Below are positions 8,995 to 18,434 of a stretch of DNA of 64,000 bases, piece by piece. Source of the DNA: Sphingomonas sp. SUN039 (GTDB taxonomy: Bacteria; Pseudomonadota; Alphaproteobacteria; Sphingomonadales; Sphingomonadaceae); NCBI RefSeq assembly GCF_024758725.1, contig NZ_CP096972.1, positions 1,470,001 through 1,534,000 on the forward strand, given 5' to 3'. Numbering within the stretch: position 1 is the stretch's first letter; each line of letters starts with the position of its first letter. The notes beneath the pieces are model-generated. The model saw only the letters and a program-made list of their open reading frames with translations, was not told the DNA's origin and made no database searches. A program made the translations under genes and the position numbers.

Positions 8995-9454
8995 GGACAG
9001 CTCCGTTCGCGGGAATGTCGATCCGCACCCGCACGGCGTCCTTCGACAGATCGATGGCCGCCGGTTCCGCGACCGCACCGGTGGCGTCGAAGGTCACTAC
9101 AACCCGGCCCGTTTCGCCCGTTGCTGCCGCGACTCCGGCGGGGAAGGCGACAGTACCGAATCCCTTGCCGCCATAGGGCTGCCAGCGCCCGCGCAATCGC
9201 CGCTCGGCGGTATAGCCCCCGGATTCGACCACGATCCGCGTGCTGCGCCCCTCCAATATCGCATCGTCGCGCACCGCCAGAGCGCGCGCGGCGAGCCGTT
9301 CGCCCTCGTCGCGCACCCGTCCGCCGGGATCGGGCATCGCCAGCACGACCGCTGCCGACGCAAGACCGAGGATGACGAGCACGACCATCAGCTCGATCAG
9401 CGTGAAGCCCGCGTCGCGAAGGCTTCGCTTATTGCCAGTTGCCGATATCGGCAT
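8984..9454 (-). CDS. gspH: Type II secretion system minor pseudopilin H
   Basis: GspH is a minor pseudopilin that joins the tip complex to the GspG fibre. The 156-residue product carries the prepilin motif DAG/FTLIELMVVLVILGLAS. ATG 9454 lies 26 bases inside gspG and has AGGCGAAA just before it; this gives an unusually long leader of about 16 residues. The C-terminal beta domain is short and typical of GspH. Confidence 0.88.
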   Translation of the reverse strand: MPISATGNKRSLRDAGFTLIELMVVLVILGLASAAVVLAMPDPGGRVRDEGERLAARALAVRDDAILEGRSTRIVVESGGYTAERRLRGRWQPYGGKGFGTVAFPAGVAAATGETGRVVVTFDATGAVAEPAAIDLSKDAVRVRIDIPANGAVRVT

Positions 9455-9875
9455 TTTCGCCTGTGCCCCCTTCCGCACCGTCCGCGCCCAGCGTGTAGAT
9501 GTCGTACGGCCCGTGCTTGCCGGGATTTTCATATTTATAGTCGCGGCCCCAGGGGTCTTTGGGCAGCTTCTTGATATAGCCGCCCGCCTGGTAGCGCGAC
9601 GGATCGCTCAGCGACGGCGGCGGTGCCTTGAGCGCGCCCAGTCCTTCGGCGGTTGCGGGATAGGTCAGGTTGTTGAGCCGGTAGAGTTCGAGCGCCTGGT
9701 CGAGGGTCGCGATATCGGCCTTCGCCTTCTGGTCGTTCGCCTTGCCGAGCTGCGGCAGCACGGTCAGCGCGACCAGCGTCGCAAGCAGGCCGATGATGAC
9801 GATGACGACCATCAGTTCGACGAGGGTAAAGCCCTCTTCGCTGGTGGCGCGGGCGGGAAGCGACTTTTTCATCAT
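9429..9875 (-). CDS. gspG: Type II secretion system major pseudopilin G
   Basis: GspG is the main pseudopilus subunit. The 148-residue product has the leader MMKKSLPARATSEEG cleaved before FTLVELMVVIVIIGLLATL. The globular part has hallmark blocks DQKAKADIATLDQALELYRLDN-like, YPATAEGLGALKAPP, GGYIKKLPKDPWGRDY and the calcium-site tail DIYTLGADGAEGGTG. ATG 9875 overlaps the gspF stop (ATGA); a second ATG follows at once. Confidence 0.97.
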   Translation of the reverse strand: MMKKSLPARATSEEGFTLVELMVVIVIIGLLATLVALTVLPQLGKANDQKAKADIATLDQALELYRLNNLTYPATAEGLGALKAPPPSLSDPSRYQAGGYIKKLPKDPWGRDYKYENPGKHGPYDIYTLGADGAEGGTGENADIGNWQ

Positions 9876-11104
9876 GTACCAGCCAGTGTTTCGAGTTGGA
9901 GGATCGGGAGCAGGATCGATAGCACGATTGCCGCCACCACGCCGCCCATGACGACGATGATCGCGGGTTCGAGCAGCGACAGCGCACTTGCCGTAAATGT
10001 GTCGAATTCGCGCTCGAGATAGTCCGCCGCGCGTTCCAGCATCGTGTCGAGCTGGCCCGACGCCTCGCCCGATGCCGACATATGGACGAGCAGCGGCGGG
10101 AAGATGTCCGACCGCTTGAGCGCCGCCGACAGGCTGCCACCGGTGCGGACCGATTCCGCGATTTCGTCCGATGCTGCCCGCAACGCACGGTTGTGTACGG
10201 TCGCCGCAGTCAGGGTCAGCCCTTCGAGCAGCGGCAGGCGGCTGCCAACCATCGTCGAGAGTGTGCGTGCCATCCGCGCGGCATGCAGATCGCGGGTCAG
10301 GCGGCCGATCAGCGGGAAGCGCAGAAGCGCGCGGTCGACACGCAGGCGGATCGCCTCGTCTTTCAACGCAAAACTCGCACCGACAGCCAGCAGACCGAGC
10401 GCGATCAGCAGCGCCCACCAGTAACTGGCGAGGAACCACGAAATGCCGATGACAATACGGGTGAGCAGCGGCAGTTGCTGCCCCACTGTATCGAACTGCT
10501 CGACGACCTTGGGGACGACGAAGATCATCAGCGCCATCACGACGAAGGTCGCAACGATGGCAAGGATGACCGGATAGGCAATGGCGGTTGTGATTTTCGC
10601 GCGCATCTGCGCCTGGCGCTCGAGCAAGGCAGCAAGCCGTTCGAGGATCGTCGGCAACGTCCCCGCGCCCTCGCCCGCCTGGACCATCGCGCGGTACAAC
10701 GGCGGAAAGCTGCGCGGCTCGCGCCCCATCGCGTCGGACAGGCGGCGCCCCTCGACGACGCCCGCATGGACGCGGTCGAGGATCGTGCGGACATGATCGC
10801 CTTCGGTCTGGCGGGCAATAGTCCGCAGCGCTTCCTCGAGCGGCGTGACCAGCGACAGCGTCGCGAGCTGGCGGGTGAAAAGGGTCAGCGCCTTTGCACT
10901 CAAGCGGCGCGGGCCGATGAGGGTGTTGAACGAGGCCAGCGGCGAAGCGGTGCGCGGTTTATCGCCCGAGGCGGTGTCGAGCCGCACGATGTAGAAGCGC
11001 CGCGCGCCAAGCTTGACCCGGGCATCGTCGAGACTGGCCGCCGCCAGCGAGCCGCGCCGCTCGCGCCCGGCGGTGTCGATGACGTGATAGTCGAATTCAG
11101 CCAT
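9872..11104 (-). CDS. gspF: Type II secretion system inner-membrane protein F
   Basis: GspF is the polytopic platform protein thought to couple GspE rotation to pseudopilus assembly. The 410-residue product has two T2SSF cytoplasmic domains separated by transmembrane segments (about residues 173-195, 225-250 and 380-405). Family motifs FTRQLATL, PLYRAMVQAGEGAGTLP and the repeated FPPLLVHMSASGEASGQL are present. It is six bases downstream of gspE. Confidence 0.96.
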   Translation of the reverse strand: MAEFDYHVIDTAGRERRGSLAAASLDDARVKLGARRFYIVRLDTASGDKPRTASPLASFNTLIGPRRLSAKALTLFTRQLATLSLVTPLEEALRTIARQTEGDHVRTILDRVHAGVVEGRRLSDAMGREPRSFPPLYRAMVQAGEGAGTLPTILERLAALLERQAQMRAKITTAIAYPVILAIVATFVVMALMIFVVPKVVEQFDTVGQQLPLLTRIVIGISWFLASYWWALLIALGLLAVGASFALKDEAIRLRVDRALLRFPLIGRLTRDLHAARMARTLSTMVGSRLPLLEGLTLTAATVHNRALRAASDEIAESVRTGGSLSAALKRSDIFPPLLVHMSASGEASGQLDTMLERAADYLEREFDTFTASALSLLEPAIIVVMGGVVAAIVLSILLPILQLETLAGT

Positions 11105-11110
11105 CGCCCA

Positions 11111-12595
11111 TCAGCCGTCGTCGCTGCCGCGCCGCGAAATCCGTACTGCTTCCTCGGGGGTAGTCAGCCCTTCGCGGACCAGCGCGCGGGCCGCAGCACC
11201 GAGGTTTGGCGATTTCGCAAAGGCGTATTTCGCAATCGCGTCCTCATCGGCACCATCGTTGATCAGGCGGCGGACGGTGTCATCGATACGAATTGCCTCG
11301 AACACGCCGACACGGCCCTTGAACCCGGTGTTGCCGCATGACGCGCAGCCACCGGGTTCGTAGATGACTGTCCGTTCCTTGACGCCGAGCAGCGCGGCGA
11401 CCGCGGAATCCGCAGGCAGCGCGCGACGGCACTCGGGGCACAGCCGCCGCACCAGCCGCTGCGCGATGACCGCGCGGAGCGTGGACGCCAGCAGAAACGG
11501 CTCGACCTTCATGTCGCGCATACGCGTGATCGCGCCCGCCGCATCGTTGGTGTGGACGGTGGACAGCACCAGATGCCCGGTCAGCGACGCCTGCACGGCG
11601 ATTTCCGCCGTTTCACGGTCGCGGATTTCGCCGATCATCACGACATCGGGGTCTTGCCGCAGAATGGCACGCAGCCCTGCCGCAAAGGTCAGCCCGACCT
11701 TGGCATTCACCTGGGTCTGCCCGACGCCGTCGATGGCATATTCGACCGGGTCTTCGACGGTCAGGATGTTGCGCGTGCCATCGTTGAGCAGGCGTAACCC
11801 GGCGTAAAGCGTGGTCGTCTTGCCGCTGCCGGTCGGCCCGGTAACAAGGATGATCCCGTTCGGTTCGGCAAGCGCATCGCGCAGCAGCGCCAGCGTCCCC
11901 GGTGTCATGCCGAGCACGTCGAGATCGATCCCGGCGTTCTCCTTGTCGAGGATACGCAGCACGACACGCTCTCCCGCGCGGCTGGGCAGCGTGGAGACGC
12001 GTACGTCGAGCAGCTTGCCACCGAGCGTCAGGCCGATCCGCCCGTCCTGCGGAATGCGGCGTTCGGCAATATCGAGCCGCGCCATCACCTTGACGCGGCT
12101 GACGATGACAGGGGCCACATGCGGCGGCATCCGCAAGGTTTCGCGCAGCACCCCGTCGATCCTCATCCTCACGATGAGGCCGCTCTCATACGGCTCGATA
12201 TGAATGTCCGACACGCCCTGCCGCACAGCTTCGGCAATGATGCCGTTGATCAGGCGGATCGCCGGGGCATCGTCAGCGGTGTCGAGCAAATCCTCGGCGC
12301 TCGGGATGCCGCTCGCCAGCGCGTCGATCTCCTCGGCGCCCATTGCCACCGCTGCCGCCTCGCCGTCGGTCATGTAGTGGTCGGATAGCAATCGGTCGAA
12401 AGTCGGGGCACCGACCGGCACGACATCGAAACTCTGCGCCAGATGCCGCCGCACTTCGAGCAACACCTGCGGGTCCGCCCCTTCGCGCAACGCTACCGAC
12501 GGACGATTCCCGGTCCCCGGTTGCATCACCACGCCGAACCGGCGCGCAAAGGCATAGGGAATGGACGGCAGCGTCGGGGCGTCGGCTTCGCTCAT
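11111..12595 (-). CDS. gspE: Type II secretion ATPase E
   Basis: GspE is the cytoplasmic AAA+-like ATPase that powers pseudopilus assembly. In 494 residues it shows Walker A GPTGSGKT (253-260), an Asp box, Walker B DPDVVMIGEIRD (315-326) and a His box near 348. The zinc-binding tetracysteine is present as CPEC (386-389) and CASC (417-420). The N1E-type domain precedes the core. ATG 12595 overlaps the gspD stop (ATGA). All catalytic elements are intact. Confidence 0.97.
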   Translation of the reverse strand: MSEADAPTLPSIPYAFARRFGVVMQPGTGNRPSVALREGADPQVLLEVRRHLAQSFDVVPVGAPTFDRLLSDHYMTDGEAAAVAMGAEEIDALASGIPSAEDLLDTADDAPAIRLINGIIAEAVRQGVSDIHIEPYESGLIVRMRIDGVLRETLRMPPHVAPVIVSRVKVMARLDIAERRIPQDGRIGLTLGGKLLDVRVSTLPSRAGERVVLRILDKENAGIDLDVLGMTPGTLALLRDALAEPNGIILVTGPTGSGKTTTLYAGLRLLNDGTRNILTVEDPVEYAIDGVGQTQVNAKVGLTFAAGLRAILRQDPDVVMIGEIRDRETAEIAVQASLTGHLVLSTVHTNDAAGAITRMRDMKVEPFLLASTLRAVIAQRLVRRLCPECRRALPADSAVAALLGVKERTVIYEPGGCASCGNTGFKGRVGVFEAIRIDDTVRRLINDGADEDAIAKYAFAKSPNLGAAARALVREGLTTPEEAVRISRRGSDDG

Positions 12596-14751
12596 TTGTC
12601 CTTCGGCACGGGTGCGGGGCGGATGACCTGTCGCGAGGTCGTCGACGGAACGATCTGCGGCGGCGGGGGCGGCGGCGCTTCGCCCGGCGCGGCCTGTTGT
12701 GGCACGACCGGACCCGGCGGCTGCACACCCATATAATCGCGCATCAGTTCGTCGATGCTCGGTTCCTGATCGGGATTACCTAGCAATTGCTGCGAGCGGA
12801 CATAGCCATAGCGGCGCTCGGCAAACGCCTTGGCGTCCTCAGCCGTCCGCAGAATCGTCGGGCGGATGAAGACCATCAGATTGGTCTTGCCGCGCGAGCG
12901 GCTGCGCGACCGGAATAGCTCGCCCAAAAGTGGAATGTCCCCGAGCACCGGGGTCTTCTCCAGCGTGCGCCGCTCATTGTCATCGAGCAGCCCACCGATG
13001 GCCATGATCTGCCCGTCGTCGACCGTCATCGTCGTCTGGATTTCGCGCTTGTTGAGGATCAGGTCGGACGAGTTATTGGTGACGGCCCCGGCAATTGAAC
13101 TGACTTCCTGCCGCAGGAACAGTTTGATCGCCCCGCCCTCGCCTATCTGGGGCTTCACTTCCAGCTGGATACCGACATTCTGGCGCTGCACGGTACGGAA
13201 CGCATTGTCGAAATTACCGGACAATGCCTCGCCGGTGGTCACCGGGATTTCCTGCCCGACCAGGATTTTCGCCTCCTGATTGTCGAGCGTGACCACCGAA
13301 GGCGTCGAGAGCAGGTTCGACTGGTTATCCTGCGATACCGCATTGATGATCGCGCCGAGATACAGGTTGTTGCCGAGACCGAACGCTGCCCCTGCCGTAC
13401 CACCGGTCGCGCTGTTGACGGCGCTCAGGGCACCCTGAAGCAATGTGCTGCCGTTGCTGTTGCCCGTCGTCGTGGTCGTCGTCGTCCCGTTGACCGTCGT
13501 GGTGGTCGTCGTCCCGCCGCTCAGCTGGTTCTGGAGCAGCCCGCCTGCGATCGGGACGATGCTCGGCGTGACGTTCGAATAGGTCGTGAACGCACCGCCG
13601 TTCGGACCGCCGAACGCGAGCTGGATGCCGAGTTTCTTGGCCGCCGTGTCCGAAATCTCGACGATGATCGCCTCGACCAGCACCTGCTCGCGACGGGTGT
13701 CGAGCTGGCGGATGACTTCGCCAAGTGTCCGCTGCACATCGGCCGATGCCGAGATGATGATCGCATTGGTGCCCTCGTACCGCGCGATGATTGCAGGCGA
13801 GCGGCTGGTACCTGAGACTCCGGCACTTGAGGTCGCGGCGGGCGTGGCGGCAGGAGCCGCGGTCGTTCCAGGCAGGCTGCGCGTCTGCGCGTTCGATACG
13901 ACTTGAGGCGTGATGCTCGGCGTCTGGCCGACGAGGGTTTGCAGCACCGGCAGCAGTTTTTCGGCATCCGCATGTTGCAGGAACACGACCCGGATTTCGG
14001 ACCCTGCCGCCGCGCGCCGGTCGAGATCGGCAATGATCTCGGCAAAACGCGCCACCGCCCGCGCATCGCCGCGCAAGGCAATGGCATTCGAACTATCGAC
14101 CGGTGACACCGCCACCGTCCCGCGCGGGCCGCCGACGCTGGTCAGCGCCTGCAGCGCGGTCGCGATTTCGCGGGCTCCCGCATTGCGGAGCGGCACGATG
14201 CGCGTCTCGGCGGAATCGCTGTCGATCCGCGCGATGACGCTGCGGATGCGGCGGATATTGTCGGCGTAATCGGCGACGACCAGGCTGTTGCCCGCCGCAT
14301 TGGCGGTCACCGATCCCTCGCGGCTGACCAGCGGGCGCACGGTCTCCACGGCTTGTGCGGCGTCGATCGAGCGCAGCCGGAACACTTCGGTGACGAAGCT
14401 GTTGCGCGCGGCACCCTGCGATCCGACCCGGCCCGGCTGGGCGGCGGCGCCGTCCACCGGCTGGATGCGGTAGGCGCCATTGCCGGTCGGTACCGCGACC
14501 AAGCCGTTGGCGCGCAAGGTCGAAAGGAACACCTCGAAATATTCGGAACGACTCAAGGCGCGATCGGTCACGACCGACACTTTCCCCGCCACGCGCGCGT
14601 CGATGATGAACGTGCGACCGGTCACCCGAGCCGCGTCTTGGATGAACGCGCGGATATCGGCGTCGCGCAGGTTGAGTACCTGCTGCGCGAGAGACACCGT
14701 GGGTGCGGCTCCTGCGAGCGCAATCGCGGCGATCAGGCCCAGACGCTTCAC
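12592..14751 (-). CDS. gspD: Type II secretion secretin D
   Basis: GspD forms the outer-membrane secretin pore. The 719-residue product has a signal peptide (MKRLGLIAAIALAGAAPTVSLA), an N0 domain, three N-domains (RNAGAREIATALQALT and related repeats) and the C-terminal secretin core with VPVLGDIPLLGELFRSRS. A Thr-rich low-complexity insertion (runs of six and seven Thr, about 13452-13525) lies before the core. The C-terminal tail is Pro-rich. No pilotin gene is recognised nearby. ATG 14751 overlaps the gspC stop (ATGA). Confidence 0.97.
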   Translation of the reverse strand: MKRLGLIAAIALAGAAPTVSLAQQVLNLRDADIRAFIQDAARVTGRTFIIDARVAGKVSVVTDRALSRSEYFEVFLSTLRANGLVAVPTGNGAYRIQPVDGAAAQPGRVGSQGAARNSFVTEVFRLRSIDAAQAVETVRPLVSREGSVTANAAGNSLVVADYADNIRRIRSVIARIDSDSAETRIVPLRNAGAREIATALQALTSVGGPRGTVAVSPVDSSNAIALRGDARAVARFAEIIADLDRRAAAGSEIRVVFLQHADAEKLLPVLQTLVGQTPSITPQVVSNAQTRSLPGTTAAPAATPAATSSAGVSGTSRSPAIIARYEGTNAIIISASADVQRTLGEVIRQLDTRREQVLVEAIIVEISDTAAKKLGIQLAFGGPNGGAFTTYSNVTPSIVPIAGGLLQNQLSGGTTTTTTVNGTTTTTTTGNSNGSTLLQGALSAVNSATGGTAGAAFGLGNNLYLGAIINAVSQDNQSNLLSTPSVVTLDNQEAKILVGQEIPVTTGEALSGNFDNAFRTVQRQNVGIQLEVKPQIGEGGAIKLFLRQEVSSIAGAVTNNSSDLILNKREIQTTMTVDDGQIMAIGGLLDDNERRTLEKTPVLGDIPLLGELFRSRSRSRGKTNLMVFIRPTILRTAEDAKAFAERRYGYVRSQQLLGNPDQEPSIDELMRDYMGVQPPGPVVPQQAAPGEAPPPPPPQIVPSTTSRQVIRPAPVPKDK

Positions 14752-15575
14752 TTGGCCCCTCCCGCCGACACGTTCATCGTCGTCCCGTTGCGTTCGATCA
14801 TGAACGTCAGGCGACCTCCGGGCGGCACCCGCACCACGGCATTGGCGATATCGTCGACCGAGCGCACCGGCTGTCCATTGATTTGCGTCACGACATCTCC
14901 CTGCACCAGCCCGGTCTGTGCGAACAACGTGCCGCTCCCCTTTGGTGCGACAACGAAGCCGGGGGCAGCACCCTTCTCGCTTCGTGGCGCAAAGGCGATG
15001 CCCTCGGCAAGGGCCTGCGGCGAGATTTGCGCCGAAGGTACCGGCGCACCGGGCAGGCCCGGAGGCGGAGGAGGCGTTCCGGGCGCTCCCGCAACAGGGG
15101 CAGCTACCGACTGGTCGAGGAACAATTGCTCGTCGACGCCACCGCGTTCGAGAACGACATGGTCGAAGGCCACCGACTTCAGCTTCACGCCGCCGACGAT
15201 CTCTTCACCGACCGCATAGCTGCTCTGCACCCCGGCAGGCGTCGCAATGATCGCCGAACCACGCCCCATCGCCTGGTCGAGCCGGATCCCGTAGAGCTTC
15301 AGGGGCAGCGAGGTGACGGCAGAGGGACCGCCGCCTCCGGCGTTGCGGAAAAATGGATCGAAGCGGGTCAACAGCGTCGGGTCGGTGACCACCACCGATC
15401 CACCAGGCGCGTGCCAGGGCCCGACCGGCCCGAGCGGACGGAAGAGCGCCCAGAAAAGCGCGACCGCAGCGCCAGCAATGCCGAGGATCAGCAGGAGTTC
15501 GGCGAACGTCGTCGCCGAGAACCTCGTCGTGCCGCGCAGGGCGGGAAGCGGCCACGCACCGCGGTTGAACTGCAT
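14748..15575 (-). CDS. gspC: Type II secretion system protein C
   Basis: GspC is the bitopic inner-membrane protein that contacts the secretin N0 domain and helps select substrates. The 275-residue product has one transmembrane helix (about 26-46), an HR domain (SLPLKLYGIRLDQAMGRGSAII, KSVAFDHVVLERGG), a Pro-rich linker (about 172-190) and a C-terminal PDZ domain (QTGLVQGDVVTQINGQPVRS). It is the first gsp gene; 92 bases separate it from the receptor gene upstream, so it may be read through or have its own promoter. Confidence 0.94.
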   Translation of the reverse strand: MQFNRGAWPLPALRGTTRFSATTFAELLLILGIAGAAVALFWALFRPLGPVGPWHAPGGSVVVTDPTLLTRFDPFFRNAGGGGPSAVTSLPLKLYGIRLDQAMGRGSAIIATPAGVQSSYAVGEEIVGGVKLKSVAFDHVVLERGGVDEQLFLDQSVAAPVAGAPGTPPPPPGLPGAPVPSAQISPQALAEGIAFAPRSEKGAAPGFVVAPKGSGTLFAQTGLVQGDVVTQINGQPVRSVDDIANAVVRVPPGGRLTFMIERNGTTMNVSAGGAK

Positions 15576-15667
15576 GTCGCGCCGATGCCCTTCCGCCCTT
15601 CGATCAGCGTCGCTCTATGCCGGAACCGCCGGTGACATGCGACAAGATTGTGATCGTGCGCTGTCCG

Positions 15668-18355
15668 TTACTGGAACTTGACCGTCGCCGACAGCGCGAG
15701 CGTCGTGCCCACCGAATAAGTGTTGATGTCGATGCGGTTGTTGCCCGAACGCTGGAATTCCTCGTGGCGCTGGCCGGTGATGTTGCGCGCCTCGAACTTC
15801 AGTTCGATTTCCTTGCCGAGCACTTCGATCCCCTCGCGTGCGACAAAATCGAGGCGGAAGCCGGGGCGTTCGATCACATCGGGCTGCGGCACCGAACCGT
15901 TGAGGCCGCGGCTGACGACACGGTTGCTGGCATAGCTCAGCAGAATCGTCTGTTGCGACAGACGGTCGGGATGTTCGAGGCCGATCTGGAGGTTGGCGAC
16001 ATGGTCCGACTGGCCGGTCAGCGGCCCCCCGTCGCGGAAATAGTCGGACGCCCTAGAGGAGAACGCCCCGAACACCGTGGTCGTGTCGCCCGCCGCCACT
16101 TTGATCTTCGATTTGGTGTAGGTGTAGTTCGCGGTCAGCACGATGCGGCGCTCGGCAAGGCTGCCCGATTTGAACAGCCCGTCGAGGTTGAAGTTCTTCT
16201 GCAACTCGAACTCGGCCCCGTACAGTGTCGCCGTGGGCGCATTAGCGAACGACGTGACAAGGTCGCCGCCGGTGATGAACGCCTCGATCGGTTTGTCGAT
16301 TTTCTTGTAGAACGCCGAAACCGACAGGCGCTGTTCGGGCGCGAAATACCATTCGAAGCGCCCTTCCGCATTATAGAGCTGGCTGTCCACCAGCAGCGGA
16401 TTGCCGCGGTACTGCCGGTTCGAATCGGGGTCGAAATACGGCTGGTTGATCAGTTCGCGGAATTGCGGACGGGCAATGGTCTTGGACGCGCTCACGCGCA
16501 CCTGCATGCCGTTGGCGACTTCCCAGGTCAGCGTTGCGGCGGGCAGCCAGTAGTTGCGCTTGAGGCTGGTTCCCGCCGTCGATGCGCCGGGTGTGGTGAA
16601 CACCTGGATCGGCGTGACCGTCTGTGTCGCACTCTCGTAGCGGACACCGGCATCGAGGCTTAGCGTGTCGGTGAACTTGGCGTTGACCTTCGCGTAGCCA
16701 GCGTAGTTTCGCAGGCGCGCGAAAAACGCCGGATTGCCTTCGTCGGTTTCGATCAGCGCGATCCGGAAAGCGTTGATCACGTTCGCGCCGAGCAGCAGGT
16801 CGGGCCGCAACAGGCCGACGCCGACCGGAAAATTGCTCGGTGCCTGAAACTGGAAATCGCGACGCGAGCTGGTGCGCTTGGTGTCCGACCACGCCCCGCC
16901 GACGGTCGCGCTCAGCCGGTCGTTGAACCGGTAGCTGAGATCGCCGCTCGCCGAATAAAGGTCTTCGTTGAGGTCCGAATAGGTGATGCGCGCATCGCCA
17001 CGGTTGCCGTTGTTCAGCGTGTTGATGAACAGAGCACCATAGGGATCGACGGCGGCGTTGGTGCGGACATATTCGAGGAACAACTCGCCCGGTGCCTCAC
17101 GCTGCGAATTGGCATAGGCGCCGCGCAGGTCGAGACTGAGGCCGTCGGCCAGCTTGAACTCGCCGACGAACTGCGAATTGATCAGCTGGCGTTCGTACCA
17201 GGCAGTCTTTTGCTGCATGTAATCGACGCCCGTCCCCTGCCGGTTGCCGAGCGACAGGCGTGCCTGCTTGATCGTGTCGCGGATATACAGGTTGGTGACG
17301 CGAATTTTGTTGGAGTCCCACTCATAGCCGAGACCGAGCAAGCCGTTCACGACGACGCGCTGGTCGGTGTTCACCTGGGTGAAGTTCGATTCGAGCGTCG
17401 AGACATCGGCGCTGAGCGAAGCCTGGTTGAGCGACTGGCGCGTGGTGTATTTGTTGCTGTAGCCTGCCGCGAGGATGATGCCGAGATCGCCTGCACCGAC
17501 CGCGAACGACCGGCCGCTGGTGATGTTGGCCGAGAAATTGGGCACAACCTGCCAACGCTGGACGACGGCATTCTGCCCCGTAACCAGGCCATTGGCGATC
17601 GCCGAGGTGTTGACGGTGCCCGAGCTGGTGCGTGCGCCGCTGCGGATGAAGGCGGCGAGCGGTGCAGGCATGTCGCGCACGCCATTGTCGAAGCCGGTAT
17701 TGTCCCAGCGCGCGCCGAAATAGCTATAGCCGACATGCCCGGTCGTTTCGCTGTCGCCCGACAGGCCGATGCCGATATTGAAGAACGGCTCACGCGGCAC
17801 AGCGCGGGTGGTCAGGTTGATCACGCCGCCGCCGAATTCGCCCGGGTAGTTCGCCGAATAGCTTTTCTGGACGAGCGACGACGCGATCACGCCGCTGGGG
17901 AAGATGTCGAGCGGGACGACGCGGCGCAGCGGTTCGGGGCTGGGCAATGGCGAGCCGTTGAGCAGCGCCAGCGAATAACGGTCACCGAGACCGCGCACAT
18001 AAACGAAACCGCTGCCGACGACGCTGAGGCCCGTAACGCGGCCCAGCGCGCCTGCGATATTGCCTTCGCCAGTCCGCGCGATTTCCGCCGTGCCGAGCAC
18101 CGACACGACCTGGTCCGACGTCTTGGCGATGTTACGGTCGCGGCGACCGGTCACGACGATCTCGTTCGCGCCGGGGGCCGAAATGTCGACTTCTTCCTGC
18201 GCCGGGAGTTCCGCCGCCGGCTCGGGTGCTGTCGCGGGCGCTTCGGCAGGCGGTGTTGTGCCGAGCGAGGTCGTCGCCTGGGCCAGCGCCAGCGACGGTG
18301 CCGCCAGCGCCGACGAAGCCAGCAGGATCCGCGCGAGGTGCAGCGGCTTCAACAT
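15668..18355 (-). CDS. TonB-dependent outer-membrane receptor of the T2SS locus
   Basis: The 895-residue product is a TonB-dependent receptor: signal peptide (residues 1-26), Ala/Pro-rich linker, TonB box EIVVTG (about 65-70), plug domain (RVTGLSVVGSGFVYVRGLGDRY, GEFGGGVINLTTR) and a 22-strand-type barrel ending in LSATVKFQ. ATG 18355 is preceded by GGGGGACCG. The substrate is unknown. It sits between the lipoprotein gene and gspC on the same strand. I recall a similar receptor/lipoprotein/T2SS neighbourhood in Caulobacter, where the lipoprotein ElpS is secreted by the T2SS under phosphate starvation; homology is not verified here. Confidence 0.88.
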   Translation of the reverse strand: MLKPLHLARILLASSALAAPSLALAQATTSLGTTPPAEAPATAPEPAAELPAQEEVDISAPGANEIVVTGRRDRNIAKTSDQVVSVLGTAEIARTGEGNIAGALGRVTGLSVVGSGFVYVRGLGDRYSLALLNGSPLPSPEPLRRVVPLDIFPSGVIASSLVQKSYSANYPGEFGGGVINLTTRAVPREPFFNIGIGLSGDSETTGHVGYSYFGARWDNTGFDNGVRDMPAPLAAFIRSGARTSSGTVNTSAIANGLVTGQNAVVQRWQVVPNFSANITSGRSFAVGAGDLGIILAAGYSNKYTTRQSLNQASLSADVSTLESNFTQVNTDQRVVVNGLLGLGYEWDSNKIRVTNLYIRDTIKQARLSLGNRQGTGVDYMQQKTAWYERQLINSQFVGEFKLADGLSLDLRGAYANSQREAPGELFLEYVRTNAAVDPYGALFINTLNNGNRGDARITYSDLNEDLYSASGDLSYRFNDRLSATVGGAWSDTKRTSSRRDFQFQAPSNFPVGVGLLRPDLLLGANVINAFRIALIETDEGNPAFFARLRNYAGYAKVNAKFTDTLSLDAGVRYESATQTVTPIQVFTTPGASTAGTSLKRNYWLPAATLTWEVANGMQVRVSASKTIARPQFRELINQPYFDPDSNRQYRGNPLLVDSQLYNAEGRFEWYFAPEQRLSVSAFYKKIDKPIEAFITGGDLVTSFANAPTATLYGAEFELQKNFNLDGLFKSGSLAERRIVLTANYTYTKSKIKVAAGDTTTVFGAFSSRASDYFRDGGPLTGQSDHVANLQIGLEHPDRLSQQTILLSYASNRVVSRGLNGSVPQPDVIERPGFRLDFVAREGIEVLGKEIELKFEARNITGQRHEEFQRSGNNRIDINTYSVGTTLALSATVKFQ

Positions 18356-18384
18356 TCTTCGGTCCCCCGGATATGGGTGCAGGC

Positions 18385-18414
18385 GCGGGAACAGCCGCAA
18401 CAGGCTGCTCCCGC
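18385..18414 (-). promoter_or_regulatory. Intercistronic hairpin between lipoprotein and receptor genes
   Basis: Near-perfect 12-bp stem (one mismatch) with a 6-nt loop: GCGGGAGCAGCC pairs with GGCTGTTCCCGC. There is no T-run. It lies between the lipoprotein stop (18435) and the receptor start (18355). It could protect the upstream mRNA or reduce read-through, giving more lipoprotein than receptor. Confidence 0.5.
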
Positions 18415-18434
18415 CGGTATCGTGACGTTCGGGA

